NCBI GenBank assembly: GCA_017549805.1
Contig: JAFYNJ010000021.1
Span: forward strand, 1-39,769
Length of the DNA: 39,769 nt
Origin: Bacteroidales bacterium
Lineage (GTDB): Bacteria; Bacteroidota; Bacteroidia; Bacteroidales; F082
Direction: 5' to 3'
Each line of letters begins with the position of its first letter. The stretch's first letter is position 1. Positions 1 through 8,181 of this stretch are shown here, one piece after another. A model generated the notes under the pieces. That model had not been told where the DNA came from, searched no databases, and worked only from the letters and a program-made list of their open reading frames with translations. A program made the position numbers and the translations under genes.

Positions 1-1282
1 AGATTCCGGGGGATAGGTTGTCTAGGTCCAATGTGACATTGTTGCCGAGGGCGGTTGTCTGCATGATGACACGTCCGTCGGCACCAGTCAATTCGATGTG
101 GACTGGGCTGGAGGTTTCGGGCTCAACGGCTGGCTCAATATTGATGAACACCTTGTCTGCGGTGGGATTGGGATAGACACATACAGGTTGAGAAGAGAAC
201 TCTTCCGTGTTCATAAGGGTGAATTGGCTATTTTTTAGAACTTTTCCGCCTGCGCTCGAAATGAAAAAGGTGGTGTCGATTCCGTCAATATCATACATCC
301 TAAATGATGGAATGCCGTATGGAGAATATTTCTTCCAGGTATCACCGTCATCTTCAGTATATGCAATACCTCTACCGACCCCTCCCCAATCATCTTCCCA
401 TAACATCCATACCCCATAACCATTCTTGGTGAACTTGGCTCGTAAATACATTTCTGCGGCATTATAATATTCATAGAATGTGACATTGGTAGTGTTAAAA
501 AAATCGAATCCGTCGTTGGTTTCCAAAATACCTTTGTCGTCTTGAAATGCACCAAATAATCTTATGTGGTTTTTATCGTAAAAATGTGAAAAAACAAAAC
601 CTTCAGTGATGTCTGAAACATTTTCTATTAATGACCATGTTTCACCAAAGTCTTCTGTTTTGGCCACTCCCGCAGGTATATCTTCAGGATAATCTGCTAC
701 ATAGTTCCAGATTAAATACCCTACATTGTCCTCAAAGAAAAACCCCCGAGTTTCGTTGATGGTGAAGTCATTGGTCAGTTTTCTCATGGTTTGGCCGCCG
801 TCGGTGCTTTTATAAATGCCGTCGAATGAAACAGCCACAACCAAATTGTTATTGTCTATCAAACACAATTCAGTACGGACAAACTTATTGGATGAGTAAG
901 TAAAACTCTCAGATAAGTTTGGCTCTCCTACTTCATTCCAAGTTTCTCCTCCATCGATAGTCTTCACCAAAAACCACAGATGAGAGTTATAATCCAAAGT
1001 GGAATCGCATACTGCATAGCCGATATCGGGATTGGCGAAATAGATATCAATCATCTTCCAATCAGTTCTGCGAAACTTTTCCATCCAGTTTTCTCCGCCA
1101 TCCGTGGATTTAAGTATCACACCATTCTGTCCACAAACGAAAACCGTATTGGCATCAATGCAACAGACATTGTAAAGGGCTTCTGAAACTCCCGTGTGGA
1201 TTTCCGTCCACTGCTGTGCCTTGGCCATACCCGTGATGGCCAGAAGTAGAGCGACAAAAGCATAAGTAATCGTGTGTTTCAT
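1..1282 (-). CDS. T9SS-exported protein with BNR/YCF48-like repeats (C-terminus cut by window edge)
   Basis: The frame is open from an ATG at 1282 to the window edge, giving 427 codons with the 3' end missing. The N-terminus is a signal peptide (MKHTITYAFVALLLAITG, cut near AKAQ). The body carries Asp-box motifs of the sortilin/YCF48 beta-propeller type: STDGGENW near residue 59, TIDGGETW near 108, STDGGQT near 159, TEDFGETW near 209 and TEDDGDTW near 309. From about residue 367 comes a T9SS type A sorting domain (VYPNPTADK, then GADGRVIMQ and LDLDNLSPGI), so the product should be exported across the outer membrane and processed. The start lies 1 nt after the stop of the upstream gene at 1284-2783, so the two are cotranscribed. 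Signal peptide and sorting domain resemble those of that neighbour, but the middle does not. The ligand or substrate is unknown. Confidence 0.88.
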   Translation of the reverse strand, partial: MKHTITYAFVALLLAITGMAKAQQWTEIHTGVSEALYNVCCIDANTVFVCGQNGVILKSTDGGENWMEKFRRTDWKMIDIYFANPDIGYAVCDSTLDYNSHLWFLVKTIDGGETWNEVGEPNLSESFTYSSNKFVRTELCLIDNNNLVVAVSFDGIYKSTDGGQTMRKLTNDFTINETRGFFFEDNVGYLIWNYVADYPEDIPAGVAKTEDFGETWSLIENVSDITEGFVFSHFYDKNHIRLFGAFQDDKGILETNDGFDFFNTTNVTFYEYYNAAEMYLRAKFTKNGYGVWMLWEDDWGGVGRGIAYTEDDGDTWKKYSPYGIPSFRMYDIDGIDTTFFISSAGGKVLKNSQFTLMNTEEFSSQPVCVYPNPTADKVFINIEPAVEPETSSPVHIELTGADGRVIMQTTALGNNVTLDLDNLSPGI

Positions 1283-1283
1283 G

Positions 1284-2783
1284 TTATTCGGTTTTTATAA
1301 TGGTTTGTCTGTGGAGAAAAGAGTTGCCTTTGACGCTTAGGACATAGATTCCGGGAGACAGGTTGTCCAAGTCCAATGCGACATTGTTGCCGTAGATGGT
1401 TTTCCGCATGACAATGCAACCGTTGATGTCAACCAGTTCAAGGCTATAGGATTCGGATTCGACAGGTGATTCGATCTTGACGGAAACCTTGTTTTGGGTG
1501 GGGTTGGGGTAATACAGAACTTGACCGTTGTTTGACTCGTTCTCGCCGATATTGGTGATGACAAAATCGCATAAAACCGGCAGCTGCTGATTATCGAAAT
1601 CCATGACCGTATCACACCAATGCAACAGATTGTCATCATTCAGGTCATCAATCTTATAGTTAAGCGCATCGAGAAGAATATCAGTGGTAATGGCGCCAGA
1701 TTCGAGGTCAAAGGTTATTGGTTGGGCCAGTTTCCACGACCCGAAGACATTTCTGTCAAATGAAACCGCATCGCTCACAAAACCATAATTAATTTGACAT
1801 GGTTCATCGATGAGCGGTAATTCGATCAGATCACCTTCGCTGTTTCTGGTTCTCAAAGGGCTGTTGTAATAACTGTTGATTATCTCGCCACATCCCCAGT
1901 TGTCTAAAGTGATTCCGTTTCTTGACAGCGTGTCTGGAAACTCAGGACAATTCATTATCTCGCCGATATAGGCATAACAATTCTTTATTATTCCTAAGTT
2001 GCGCTCACCAACAAATGCACAGTCCCCCGACCAATCCATTTTTTTGATGATTGCAGAACAGTTTATTATTTGAGGTGTTTGCATATAGCTATCGTTGATA
2101 CCAACAAATATGCCGCCACTGGTAGAATACCAATCATCATAATCAAAATGTAGAAAATTACAGCAAACCATACTGTTGGTTATATTTGTATCATTATTGG
2201 CATAAACAAATGGCGCACATTGGCCACCATACATCTCGCATTCCACAAAACAGTGGTCTATGGAGCTTCTTTCTGCTCGCGATGCAAGAAAACCGTTACC
2301 ATATCCTTCGCCCTCATAATACCCATTGCGGATAACAATGTTGGACAGGGTTGCCTCCCAGAGATATGCGAAAAATCCCGTTTTATCGAAATCATCACGC
2401 AACAATTGCAATCCATCAATAATGTGGTTCTTACCGTTAAATGTTCCTTTAAAATCAGAATCTATGCATATAGGAAACCAGAGAGCCGCAGACATGTCCA
2501 CATCCACTTCAAGAGTGATTGTTTTGCCTTCAAAACTCTCATGCCATGTCCCATGGCAACCATTGCTAACGGAACAGAGCCATGCCAAAGCCTCGGCGGA
2601 ATAAAGATGTACATCGCCGTTTTCATCCACCACATAACTTTCGGGCCGCTCGGTAACAATGTTTGGCCAATATAGAAGAGGAAATTCGTGCGGAACAAAA
2701 CCCGTTCTTGACGACTGTCCATCGGCCACATTCGCTGCAGCCAGTAGGAGTACAATAATAGCATTTGTAATCGTGCGTTTCAT
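1284..2783 (-). CDS. T9SS-exported protein with GLUG-like repeats
   Basis: The predicted product is 499 aa when started at the ATG at 2783. A longer frame from 2843 exists, but 2783 opens directly into a signal peptide (MKRTITNAIIVLLLAAANVADGQ) and follows a -7 promoter box at 2817-2824. The middle has Gly- and Asn-rich beta-helix-like turns such as FKGTFNGKNHIIDGL and GFFAYLWEATLSNIVIRNG. These resemble the GLUG repeats of bacterial surface proteins, and several Cys residues occur. The last roughly 75 residues are a T9SS type A sorting domain (YYPNPTQNK, LDLDNLSPGIYVL, ending TIIKTE). The likely role is a secreted or surface-attached protein, possibly adhesive or polysaccharide-binding; no enzymatic motif is seen. 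It heads a two-gene unit with the tandem paralogue downstream. Confidence 0.86.
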   Translation of the reverse strand: MKRTITNAIIVLLLAAANVADGQSSRTGFVPHEFPLLYWPNIVTERPESYVVDENGDVHLYSAEALAWLCSVSNGCHGTWHESFEGKTITLEVDVDMSAALWFPICIDSDFKGTFNGKNHIIDGLQLLRDDFDKTGFFAYLWEATLSNIVIRNGYYEGEGYGNGFLASRAERSSIDHCFVECEMYGGQCAPFVYANNDTNITNSMVCCNFLHFDYDDWYSTSGGIFVGINDSYMQTPQIINCSAIIKKMDWSGDCAFVGERNLGIIKNCYAYIGEIMNCPEFPDTLSRNGITLDNWGCGEIINSYYNSPLRTRNSEGDLIELPLIDEPCQINYGFVSDAVSFDRNVFGSWKLAQPITFDLESGAITTDILLDALNYKIDDLNDDNLLHWCDTVMDFDNQQLPVLCDFVITNIGENESNNGQVLYYPNPTQNKVSVKIESPVESESYSLELVDINGCIVMRKTIYGNNVALDLDNLSPGIYVLSVKGNSFLHRQTIIKTE

Positions 2784-2809
2784 GTTGGTCGGTTCTTGAT
2801 AAGTCGTTG

Positions 2810-2831
2810 TTTTCCGCAAATATACGGAAAA
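2810..2831 (-). promoter_or_regulatory. -7 promoter box enclosed in a 7-bp inverted repeat
   Basis: On the minus strand TATATTTG (2817-2824) matches the Bacteroidota TAnnTTTG box and lies 33 nt before the ATG at 2783. It is flanked exactly by TTTTCCG (2810-2816) and CGGAAAA (2825-2831), a perfect inverted repeat whose 8-nt centre is the box. The arms could be an operator or a hairpin. TTTTCCG is also the heptamer found in the repeat elements inside rfaE2 and rnhA. Confidence 0.6.
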
Positions 2832-2839
2832 AAACAAAC

Positions 2840-3341
<502 letters not shown>

Positions 3342-3370
<29 letters not shown>

Positions 3371-3878
3371 CGTTGGTTTTGTTTTTTCTGAAAGAGTAGA
3401 ATTTATTGGCCAGATAGCTGAACGTCACGCAGATGATGGAGATGATTACGTAGGAGACCGTCGGCCACCAGTGGAAGACCTCCACAAAGAGTTTCAAGCC
3501 CAAGTAATTGATCAAGATGTTGACCACCGTGACGATAAGATAACGGACGATTTGCGTTCTTCCACGCAAGGTGGAGCCACTGAAGCTGATGTGGCGCGCC
3601 ATCCAGAAACCCGTGAGGAAGGTGATGGGGAACTTGAACACAAAGGCGGCGATGTGCGGCGTGAAGGCGATGAAGCCCAAGTCGAACACCTGCGCCTTGA
3701 ACACGAAATGGTAGAACACATAGTAAAGCACCCATTCCAAGGCCAGGTTCAAGCCGCCGCAACAGCCGTAACGGAACAGCTCCAGCGACATAATCTTCCT
3801 GAATGGCGGATAAAAGAAGTCGATGACCGTGGTCAAAAACTTCTCAATTCTTTTCTCTATATTTCTAATGGTTGCCAT
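3342..3878 (-). CDS. GtrA-like family membrane protein
   Basis: The 178-aa product has about four hydrophobic segments (around residues 42-58, 70-93, 110-130 and 140-160) and resembles the GtrA/DPMS family. Family-like features are [16 protein letters not shown] near the first membrane segment, [19 protein letters not shown] in the middle, and a C-terminal [12 protein letters not shown]. GtrA-like proteins are thought to help move or use polyprenyl-linked sugars during O-antigen glucosylation or cell-wall glycan assembly. That function is inferred from the family, not shown here. The gene follows mevalonate kinase by 24 nt and overlaps rfaE2 by 29 nt, which fits a role in surface glycans that depend on polyprenyl phosphate. 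Confidence 0.85.
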
Positions 3879-3879
3879 T

Positions 3880-3914
3880 TCTCAACTCTCAATTTTCACC
3901 TCTCAATTCACCCA
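3880..3914. repeat. Heptamer array between mevalonate kinase and gtrA
   Basis: A run with a 7-bp period, plus-strand consensus TCTCAAT. Four units are clear (3880-3907) and a degenerate fifth follows (3908-3914). It fills the 24-nt gap and supplies the TGA stop and last codons of the mevalonate kinase gene. Confidence 0.75.
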
Positions 3915-4790
3915 TATCAAATCATAACCATCCAAAAAAACTGTGGCTTGCTCGACGTCATCTGTGAAACCCAACACATAACCGCCGCCACCGCTACCTG
4001 AGATCTTCACGCCGAAATGGAAATCGGGGCGTTCCAAAAACAGGTCGATGCTGTTGTCGGTGACCATAGGCCGGAGGAACTTCAGCTGCCCATCGGTCAG
4101 TTGGCGCAACGATGCGAAAAAGGCCTCCTTCTCCCCTGCCACCAACGTATCAATACAATCAGAAACGCAAGGCACATACTCCGTTTGGAAAGCGTTCAGA
4201 TAGTCGGCATCCTCACGCTTGTTCCTGAAATACTGCACCAAGGGCTTGGTATTGCTCTTGATGCCCGTGTCGGCCAAAAACACATGGATATCCTTCGGCA
4301 TGAAATCCTCAGCTAACATGGTCACCCCTTCGGGACCGATACGAAAAGGCCTGTTGAGATAACACTCCAATGGGTCGATACCCGAGCTGCTGCCGTGGAA
4401 ACAGCTCTCCATGCGACCCAAGATCCGCTTGAGTTCCATCAAGTCGTCGATCTGCCTGTTGGCGTATCGCTTGAACACCGCCGCCGTCAAGGTGCCGGAG
4501 CTGCCCAGGCCATAGCCCGAAGGCACGTCGGAATCCAGATAAAGCCCTTGCTCCAAGTCGGCGTCGAAACGCTGGAAATCGAATAAACGAGACAGCTCCC
4601 CATCGTTGGCAAGGTATTCCCGGAACTTTCGGATGCTCTTGTTGGAAGCCATCTCGCCAGCCTGGTCCAAAGCAGCATTCATCCTCCACTCGGCCTTGTA
4701 TTTCCTTAAGGGAACCATCAAGGCGGTGGCGTCGAATATCATGGAATATTCGCCAAACAGGATGATTTTGCTATGGAAGGTCTCGTTCAT
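3903..4790 (-). CDS. mvk: Mevalonate kinase (GHMP family)
   Basis: Mevalonate kinase phosphorylates mevalonate to 5-phosphomevalonate with ATP, in the cytoplasm. The 295-aa product has the GHMP kinase layout. An N-terminal FHSKIILFGEYSMIF loop comes first, then the glycine-rich ATP-binding motif SGYGLGSSGTLTAAVFKRY, an ESCFHGSSSGIDPLECYL segment typical of mevalonate kinases with the Asp of the active site, and the C-terminal GHMP motif KISGSGGGGYVLGF. I start at the ATG at 4790; an in-frame TTG at 4796 would add only two residues. The gene follows diphosphomevalonate decarboxylase by 12 nt, in the same run as HMG-CoA reductase and the GYDIA-type kinase. The assignment as mevalonate rather than phosphomevalonate kinase rests on the motif pattern and context and is fairly but not completely certain. 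Confidence 0.88.
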   Translation of the reverse strand: MNETFHSKIILFGEYSMIFDATALMVPLRKYKAEWRMNAALDQAGEMASNKSIRKFREYLANDGELSRLFDFQRFDADLEQGLYLDSDVPSGYGLGSSGTLTAAVFKRYANRQIDDLMELKRILGRMESCFHGSSSGIDPLECYLNRPFRIGPEGVTMLAEDFMPKDIHVFLADTGIKSNTKPLVQYFRNKREDADYLNAFQTEYVPCVSDCIDTLVAGEKEAFFASLRQLTDGQLKFLRPMVTDNSIDLFLERPDFHFGVKISGSGGGGYVLGFTDDVEQATVFLDGYDLIWVN

Positions 4791-4802
4791 GGCCAATCTG
4801 TC

Positions 4803-5831
4803 TTATTGTCGCGAAGCGCCCTCGCCCACCTGGTCGGGAATCCAATGGCCGTCAACGCAATAGCGTTCCAGCTCGTCCATGATGAAACGCTCCACCATCT
4901 CGGCATGCTGGTCGGGATAAAGGATATGCACGTTGGGACCGGCATCCAGCGTGAAGCATACCGGGATGTCGGTCTCCTTGCGGAATTCAAACAAGTTGTT
5001 GATGATCCTCAAGGTGTTGGGCTTCATCAGGATGAATGAAGGCTCCGAACACATCATCAGGGCGTGGAGCTGCATGGCTTCCGACTCCGTGATCCGGATG
5101 AAACGCTCCAAGTCGCCTTTCTTCAACGCTGTCAACAGTTCAGCGACATTCTTCTTTGCCACGGCATAACGGGTTGCCGCGTAGGGGTTGTTGTCCATGA
5201 GGGCATGACCGGCGCGGCTGGAGACGGCTTTCTTGGCATCGCTGACGATGAGGATGCTATCGCGATAGGTCTTGAAGATAGGATGGATCTCCTTATCCAG
5301 CGAGACGGCGTATTCGTCGGAACTGCCTCCCCGGACTTCGGTTTGGCCCCACAAGGCCATCTTCGGGAACAGCGATCGGCAGGCGCTTCCCGAGGCGAGA
5401 CGGGAATAATACGATGCCCTTTGCATGTCGATGTCCTTCTCGCCTTTCAACAGGCGTTCGATGTCGAGCAAACACAGCACCAAGGCGCTCATCGAGGAGG
5501 CCGAGGAAGCGATGCCCGAGGAGTGTGGGAAGGTGTTATGGCTGTTGATATGAAGGTGCATCCTCTCGAGAAACGGGAAACTGTAGAGGTGTTCCGTCAA
5601 AAAAGCCTGTATCTTGGCTTGGAACTCCGGGACTTCCTTTCCTTCGAAACGGAAACTCAACCCGAAGACATCCGACGGCTCATACTGCACGGAGGTCTCC
5701 GTCCTGCAGTTTGAGAGGGTGAAGCTCACCGAGGGATTCTGCGGCAGCTGCTTCCCTCTCTTGCCCCAATATTTCACCAACGCAATGTTGGAGGGGCTTT
5801 GCCATCTGACAATTCCGCTATTTTGATCCAT
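4803..5831 (-). CDS. mvaD: Diphosphomevalonate decarboxylase
   Basis: The enzyme makes isopentenyl diphosphate from 5-diphosphomevalonate, with ATP hydrolysis and loss of CO2. The predicted protein is 342 aa from the ATG at 5831. Upstream in-frame codons to 5933 lie inside the previous gene and lack family similarity. Family hallmarks are SPSNIALVKYWGKRG near residues 12-26, the phosphate-binding loop PHSSGIASSASSMSALVL, GSACRSLF, the GGSSDEYAV region and LDAGPNVHIL near the C-terminus. The length is close to the usual 320-400 aa. The start overlaps the 3' end of the GYDIA-type kinase gene by 14 nt, which suggests translational coupling. No isopentenyl-diphosphate isomerase or HMG-CoA synthase lies in the window. 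Confidence 0.95.
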   Translation of the reverse strand: MDQNSGIVRWQSPSNIALVKYWGKRGKQLPQNPSVSFTLSNCRTETSVQYEPSDVFGLSFRFEGKEVPEFQAKIQAFLTEHLYSFPFLERMHLHINSHNTFPHSSGIASSASSMSALVLCLLDIERLLKGEKDIDMQRASYYSRLASGSACRSLFPKMALWGQTEVRGGSSDEYAVSLDKEIHPIFKTYRDSILIVSDAKKAVSSRAGHALMDNNPYAATRYAVAKKNVAELLTALKKGDLERFIRITESEAMQLHALMMCSEPSFILMKPNTLRIINNLFEFRKETDIPVCFTLDAGPNVHILYPDQHAEMVERFIMDELERYCVDGHWIPDQVGEGASRQ

Positions 5832-6819
5832 AGAGTTCTTGGTATTTGAAAATGATATCCAATCCTTTTGAATAAAAATATTCCTTGACTTTTTCGAAAG
5901 GCCATTCGGTGGCTGCCAGCAGGAAGTCGCCACCCCATGCGCCGAGCGACTTCAGCGAGCCCTCGAAGTCGGGATAGCGTTGTTTCACCGGCTGACGGTC
6001 GAGACAACGGCCGAGGATCGCCTCATGACCCTCTATCAAACGCTGGAATTCTTCCAATGTTGTGACACCAGGCAATGTCCTGCTAATGCCGGTGACCGCT
6101 TCAATGTCGCCGTTGAGGTCGATTTGTTGCATCCGTGCGTTGAAACCCGCCACCTCTTTCGCGGAATGCTGCTTTTGGCCTTGATAAACGAAATACAGCT
6201 GCTTTGCAAACGGGGGGTCAAAGGCAACGTGGGTTACTTGTGGCATCCCGTTGTCCAGCCGATAGAAGATGGGCGTGCTGGCTGTGGCACAGGCCACATC
6301 GTAGCCCGATCCGCCAACGGTTTTTTTCAGCAACTGATAAGGATCCACCTCCGCCCACTGGGCCAGGTTGCTGATCAGGGTGGAACTGCTGCCCAAGCCC
6401 CACGAGGGATCAAATTCGAGATGGGTTTCAAAGCAAAGCCCAGGTTTAAAAGCCTTGGGGTTGAGTTCGCGAACAGCTTTCAAGATCGTTGACAACTTCG
6501 AGGCTTTCCCTGGATCGTCAGTCTCAAGAATCTCTAGACTTTCGGGGTGAAACGTGGCTGAAAGCCAAAGGCCATCAGGTTTATAGGCGTCCCAAAGAAT
6601 GGCGTCGTTAGGCGTCATTGCGAGGCCTTTGGCCGAAGCAATCCAACCTGACCCTAACAAGGACGATTCAGGTTGGATTGCTTCGTCGCTACGCTCCTCG
6701 CAATGACGGACCGTCATGGATTGTCCCAACCGCACTGGAATAGCTAACGCCAACGCGCCCTTCAGGACGAGGTACTCGCCCGTAAGCATCAGTTTTCCGT
6801 TGGCGTTGAAGGTTTTCAT
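5818..6819 (-). CDS. GYDIA-family GHMP kinase, probable phosphomevalonate kinase, with in-frame REP insert
   Basis: The 333-aa protein is of the Bacteroidota GYDIA-family GHMP kinases. It has the N-terminus NANGKLMLTGEYLVLKGALALAIP, the ATP loop SWGLGSSSTLISNLAQW, and the name-giving segment GGSGYDVACATA (Val for Ile). Position between HMG-CoA reductase and the decarboxylase suggests it supplies the missing phosphomevalonate kinase step; that is inference from context. Residues about 38-69, beginning RHCEERSDEAIQ and ending GLAMT, are foreign. They are the exact 32-codon translation of a 96-bp REP-like palindrome at 6613-6708. The insert lies after the first beta strands, in a region likely to be a surface loop, and leaves the frame intact. 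The ATG overlaps the HMG-CoA reductase stop by 4 nt. Confidence 0.88.
   Translation of the reverse strand: MKTFNANGKLMLTGEYLVLKGALALAIPVRLGQSMTVRHCEERSDEAIQPESSLLGSGWIASAKGLAMTPNDAILWDAYKPDGLWLSATFHPESLEILETDDPGKASKLSTILKAVRELNPKAFKPGLCFETHLEFDPSWGLGSSSTLISNLAQWAEVDPYQLLKKTVGGSGYDVACATASTPIFYRLDNGMPQVTHVAFDPPFAKQLYFVYQGQKQHSAKEVAGFNARMQQIDLNGDIEAVTGISRTLPGVTTLEEFQRLIEGHEAILGRCLDRQPVKQRYPDFEGSLKSLGAWGGDFLLAATEWPFEKVKEYFYSKGLDIIFKYQELYGSK
6613..6708. repeat. 96-bp REP-like palindrome inserted in frame
   Basis: Outer arms are CGTCATTGCGAG (6613-6624) and its complement CTCGCAATGACG (6697-6708). Inner arms GAAGCAATCCAACCTGA and TCAGGTTGGATTGCTTC lie around 6635-6684. The element is the widespread repeat whose translation gives HCEERSDEAI in many unrelated bacteria. 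At exactly 96 bp it adds 32 codons without frameshift or stop. Confidence 0.92.
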
Positions 6820-8141
6820 TTGCGGAGTGAATCTAAGTATTGTTCCACAGCAGCGTAGGAGACGGTCTTGTCCTTGAAATATTCCCGAGCCTTGCGCTTG
6901 TCGTCTTCCGAGGCTTGCAGCTGGTTCAGGATGTTGTTGAGGTGCATCTTCATGTGGCCCGCCTGGATGCCTTTGGTGGTCAGGGAGCGCACAGCGGAGA
7001 AGTTGTTGGCCAAGCCCATGGTGGCCGCGATCATCATCAGCTCGGGTGCCGTGGGGTTGCCTAACAGCTCGAGCGACTTCTTGGCAAGGGGATGCAGGCT
7101 GGTGAGGCCACCCACGGTACCCATTGCCATGGGCACTTCCAACTCGAAACGGAAGATGCCGTCGGTGATGGTGACGGTGGAGAGGCTCTCGTAACGGCCA
7201 CGGCGCGAGGCGTAGGTGTGGCCTGCCGCTTCCACGGCGCGGAAGTCGTTGCCCGTGGCGATGACCACGGCGTCGATGCCGTTATAGATGCCTTTGTTAT
7301 GGGTAGTGGCGCGGTCGATGTCAATATGCGCGATATCCACCGCCTTCTTGAATTTCAGGGCATATTCGGGACCCGATAGGTGCTCGTCGATGCCATCCAA
7401 CTTGCTGACAGGACACTCCACCCAGACCTTCACGCGACAGTCGGGCGTATTGTTGGAGAGGATGGTCATGATGATCTCGCACTTGCGCAATTCCTCAGGC
7501 AGGTCAATCCGCTCAGCGAAGAAATCTTGCAAGCTATGCCCAAACTGTTCCAGCACGGTGTTGATGAAGTTGGCGCCCATGGAGTCGCAGGTGTTGAACT
7601 CGACACGGAACTGGTAATAGTCGGGAATCTTGTCGGTATAGTCGATGAGTTGGATATCAAGGATGCCGCCACCGCGTTTCTTCATGTTGGCAGTGATGCT
7701 GTCCGTATCCTTCAGCAAGCGTTCCTTGATATCGGGAAACAGCTGTTGCAGCTGGCTCAGTGTGCCCTTCCATCCGAAATGCACCTGACCCACCTTGCGG
7801 ATGTCGGGCACCTCGGCATGGAAGCCGCCGCGCTCGCCCCAGAACTTGGCCGCCGCGGAAGCCGCCGCTACCACCGAGCTCTCCTCGATGACCATGGGGA
7901 CGATATAGTTCTTCCCGTTAATCATCACATTGGGCGAGATGCCATAAGGCATGATGTAGTTGGTGATGGTGTTCTCACTGAACTCGTCGAAGAGCTTTTG
8001 CTGCTTCGTATCGCTATGCCAATAGCTCTTCAGCAAGTTGATGACCTCACCGGGATTCTCGAAATAATTGGCAATGGTCTTCAGCTTCTCTTCCTTGAGA
8101 AGTTTCGAGAAACCTTTTTTGATTCGTTGACGAGAGCCCAT
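6816..8141 (-). CDS. mvaA: Hydroxymethylglutaryl-CoA reductase, class II
   Basis: The enzyme reduces HMG-CoA to mevalonate, the committed step of the pathway (or the reverse in degradative settings). The 441-aa product fits class II: VIEESSVVAAASAAAKFW holds the catalytic Glu (residue 86 or 87), THNKGIYNGIDAV the catalytic Lys283, VVIATGNDFRAVEAAGH the Asp299, and GIQAGHMKMHL the C-terminal catalytic His396. The Lys-to-Asp and Asp-to-His spacings match the Pseudomonas mevalonii enzyme closely. Class II enzymes are often labelled degradative, but placement with two kinases and the decarboxylase indicates biosynthesis here. The start at 8141 follows the DUF2807 gene after a 27-nt gap made largely of a heptamer array. 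Confidence 0.95.
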   Translation of the reverse strand: MGSRQRIKKGFSKLLKEEKLKTIANYFENPGEVINLLKSYWHSDTKQQKLFDEFSENTITNYIMPYGISPNVMINGKNYIVPMVIEESSVVAAASAAAKFWGERGGFHAEVPDIRKVGQVHFGWKGTLSQLQQLFPDIKERLLKDTDSITANMKKRGGGILDIQLIDYTDKIPDYYQFRVEFNTCDSMGANFINTVLEQFGHSLQDFFAERIDLPEELRKCEIIMTILSNNTPDCRVKVWVECPVSKLDGIDEHLSGPEYALKFKKAVDIAHIDIDRATTHNKGIYNGIDAVVIATGNDFRAVEAAGHTYASRRGRYESLSTVTITDGIFRFELEVPMAMGTVGGLTSLHPLAKKSLELLGNPTAPELMMIAATMGLANNFSAVRSLTTKGIQAGHMKMHLNNILNQLQASEDDKRKAREYFKDKTVSYAAVEQYLDSLRK

Positions 8142-8146
8142 GGTAG

Positions 8147-8181
8147 TTTAGAGTTTAGAGTTGAGGGTTTAGAGTTTAGGG
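8147..8181. repeat. Five-heptamer array upstream of HMG-CoA reductase
   Basis: Exactly five 7-bp units of plus-strand consensus TTTAGAG; the third is the most divergent (TTGAGGG). The array sits 5 nt before the reductase start and contributes the final codons and the TAA stop of the preceding lipoprotein gene. Confidence 0.8.

Noticed and set aside
5832-5933. N-terminal extension of diphosphomevalonate decarboxylase
   Set aside because: It would overlap the GYDIA-type kinase by over 100 nt and add residues unlike the family; the ATG at 5831 gives the normal N-terminus.
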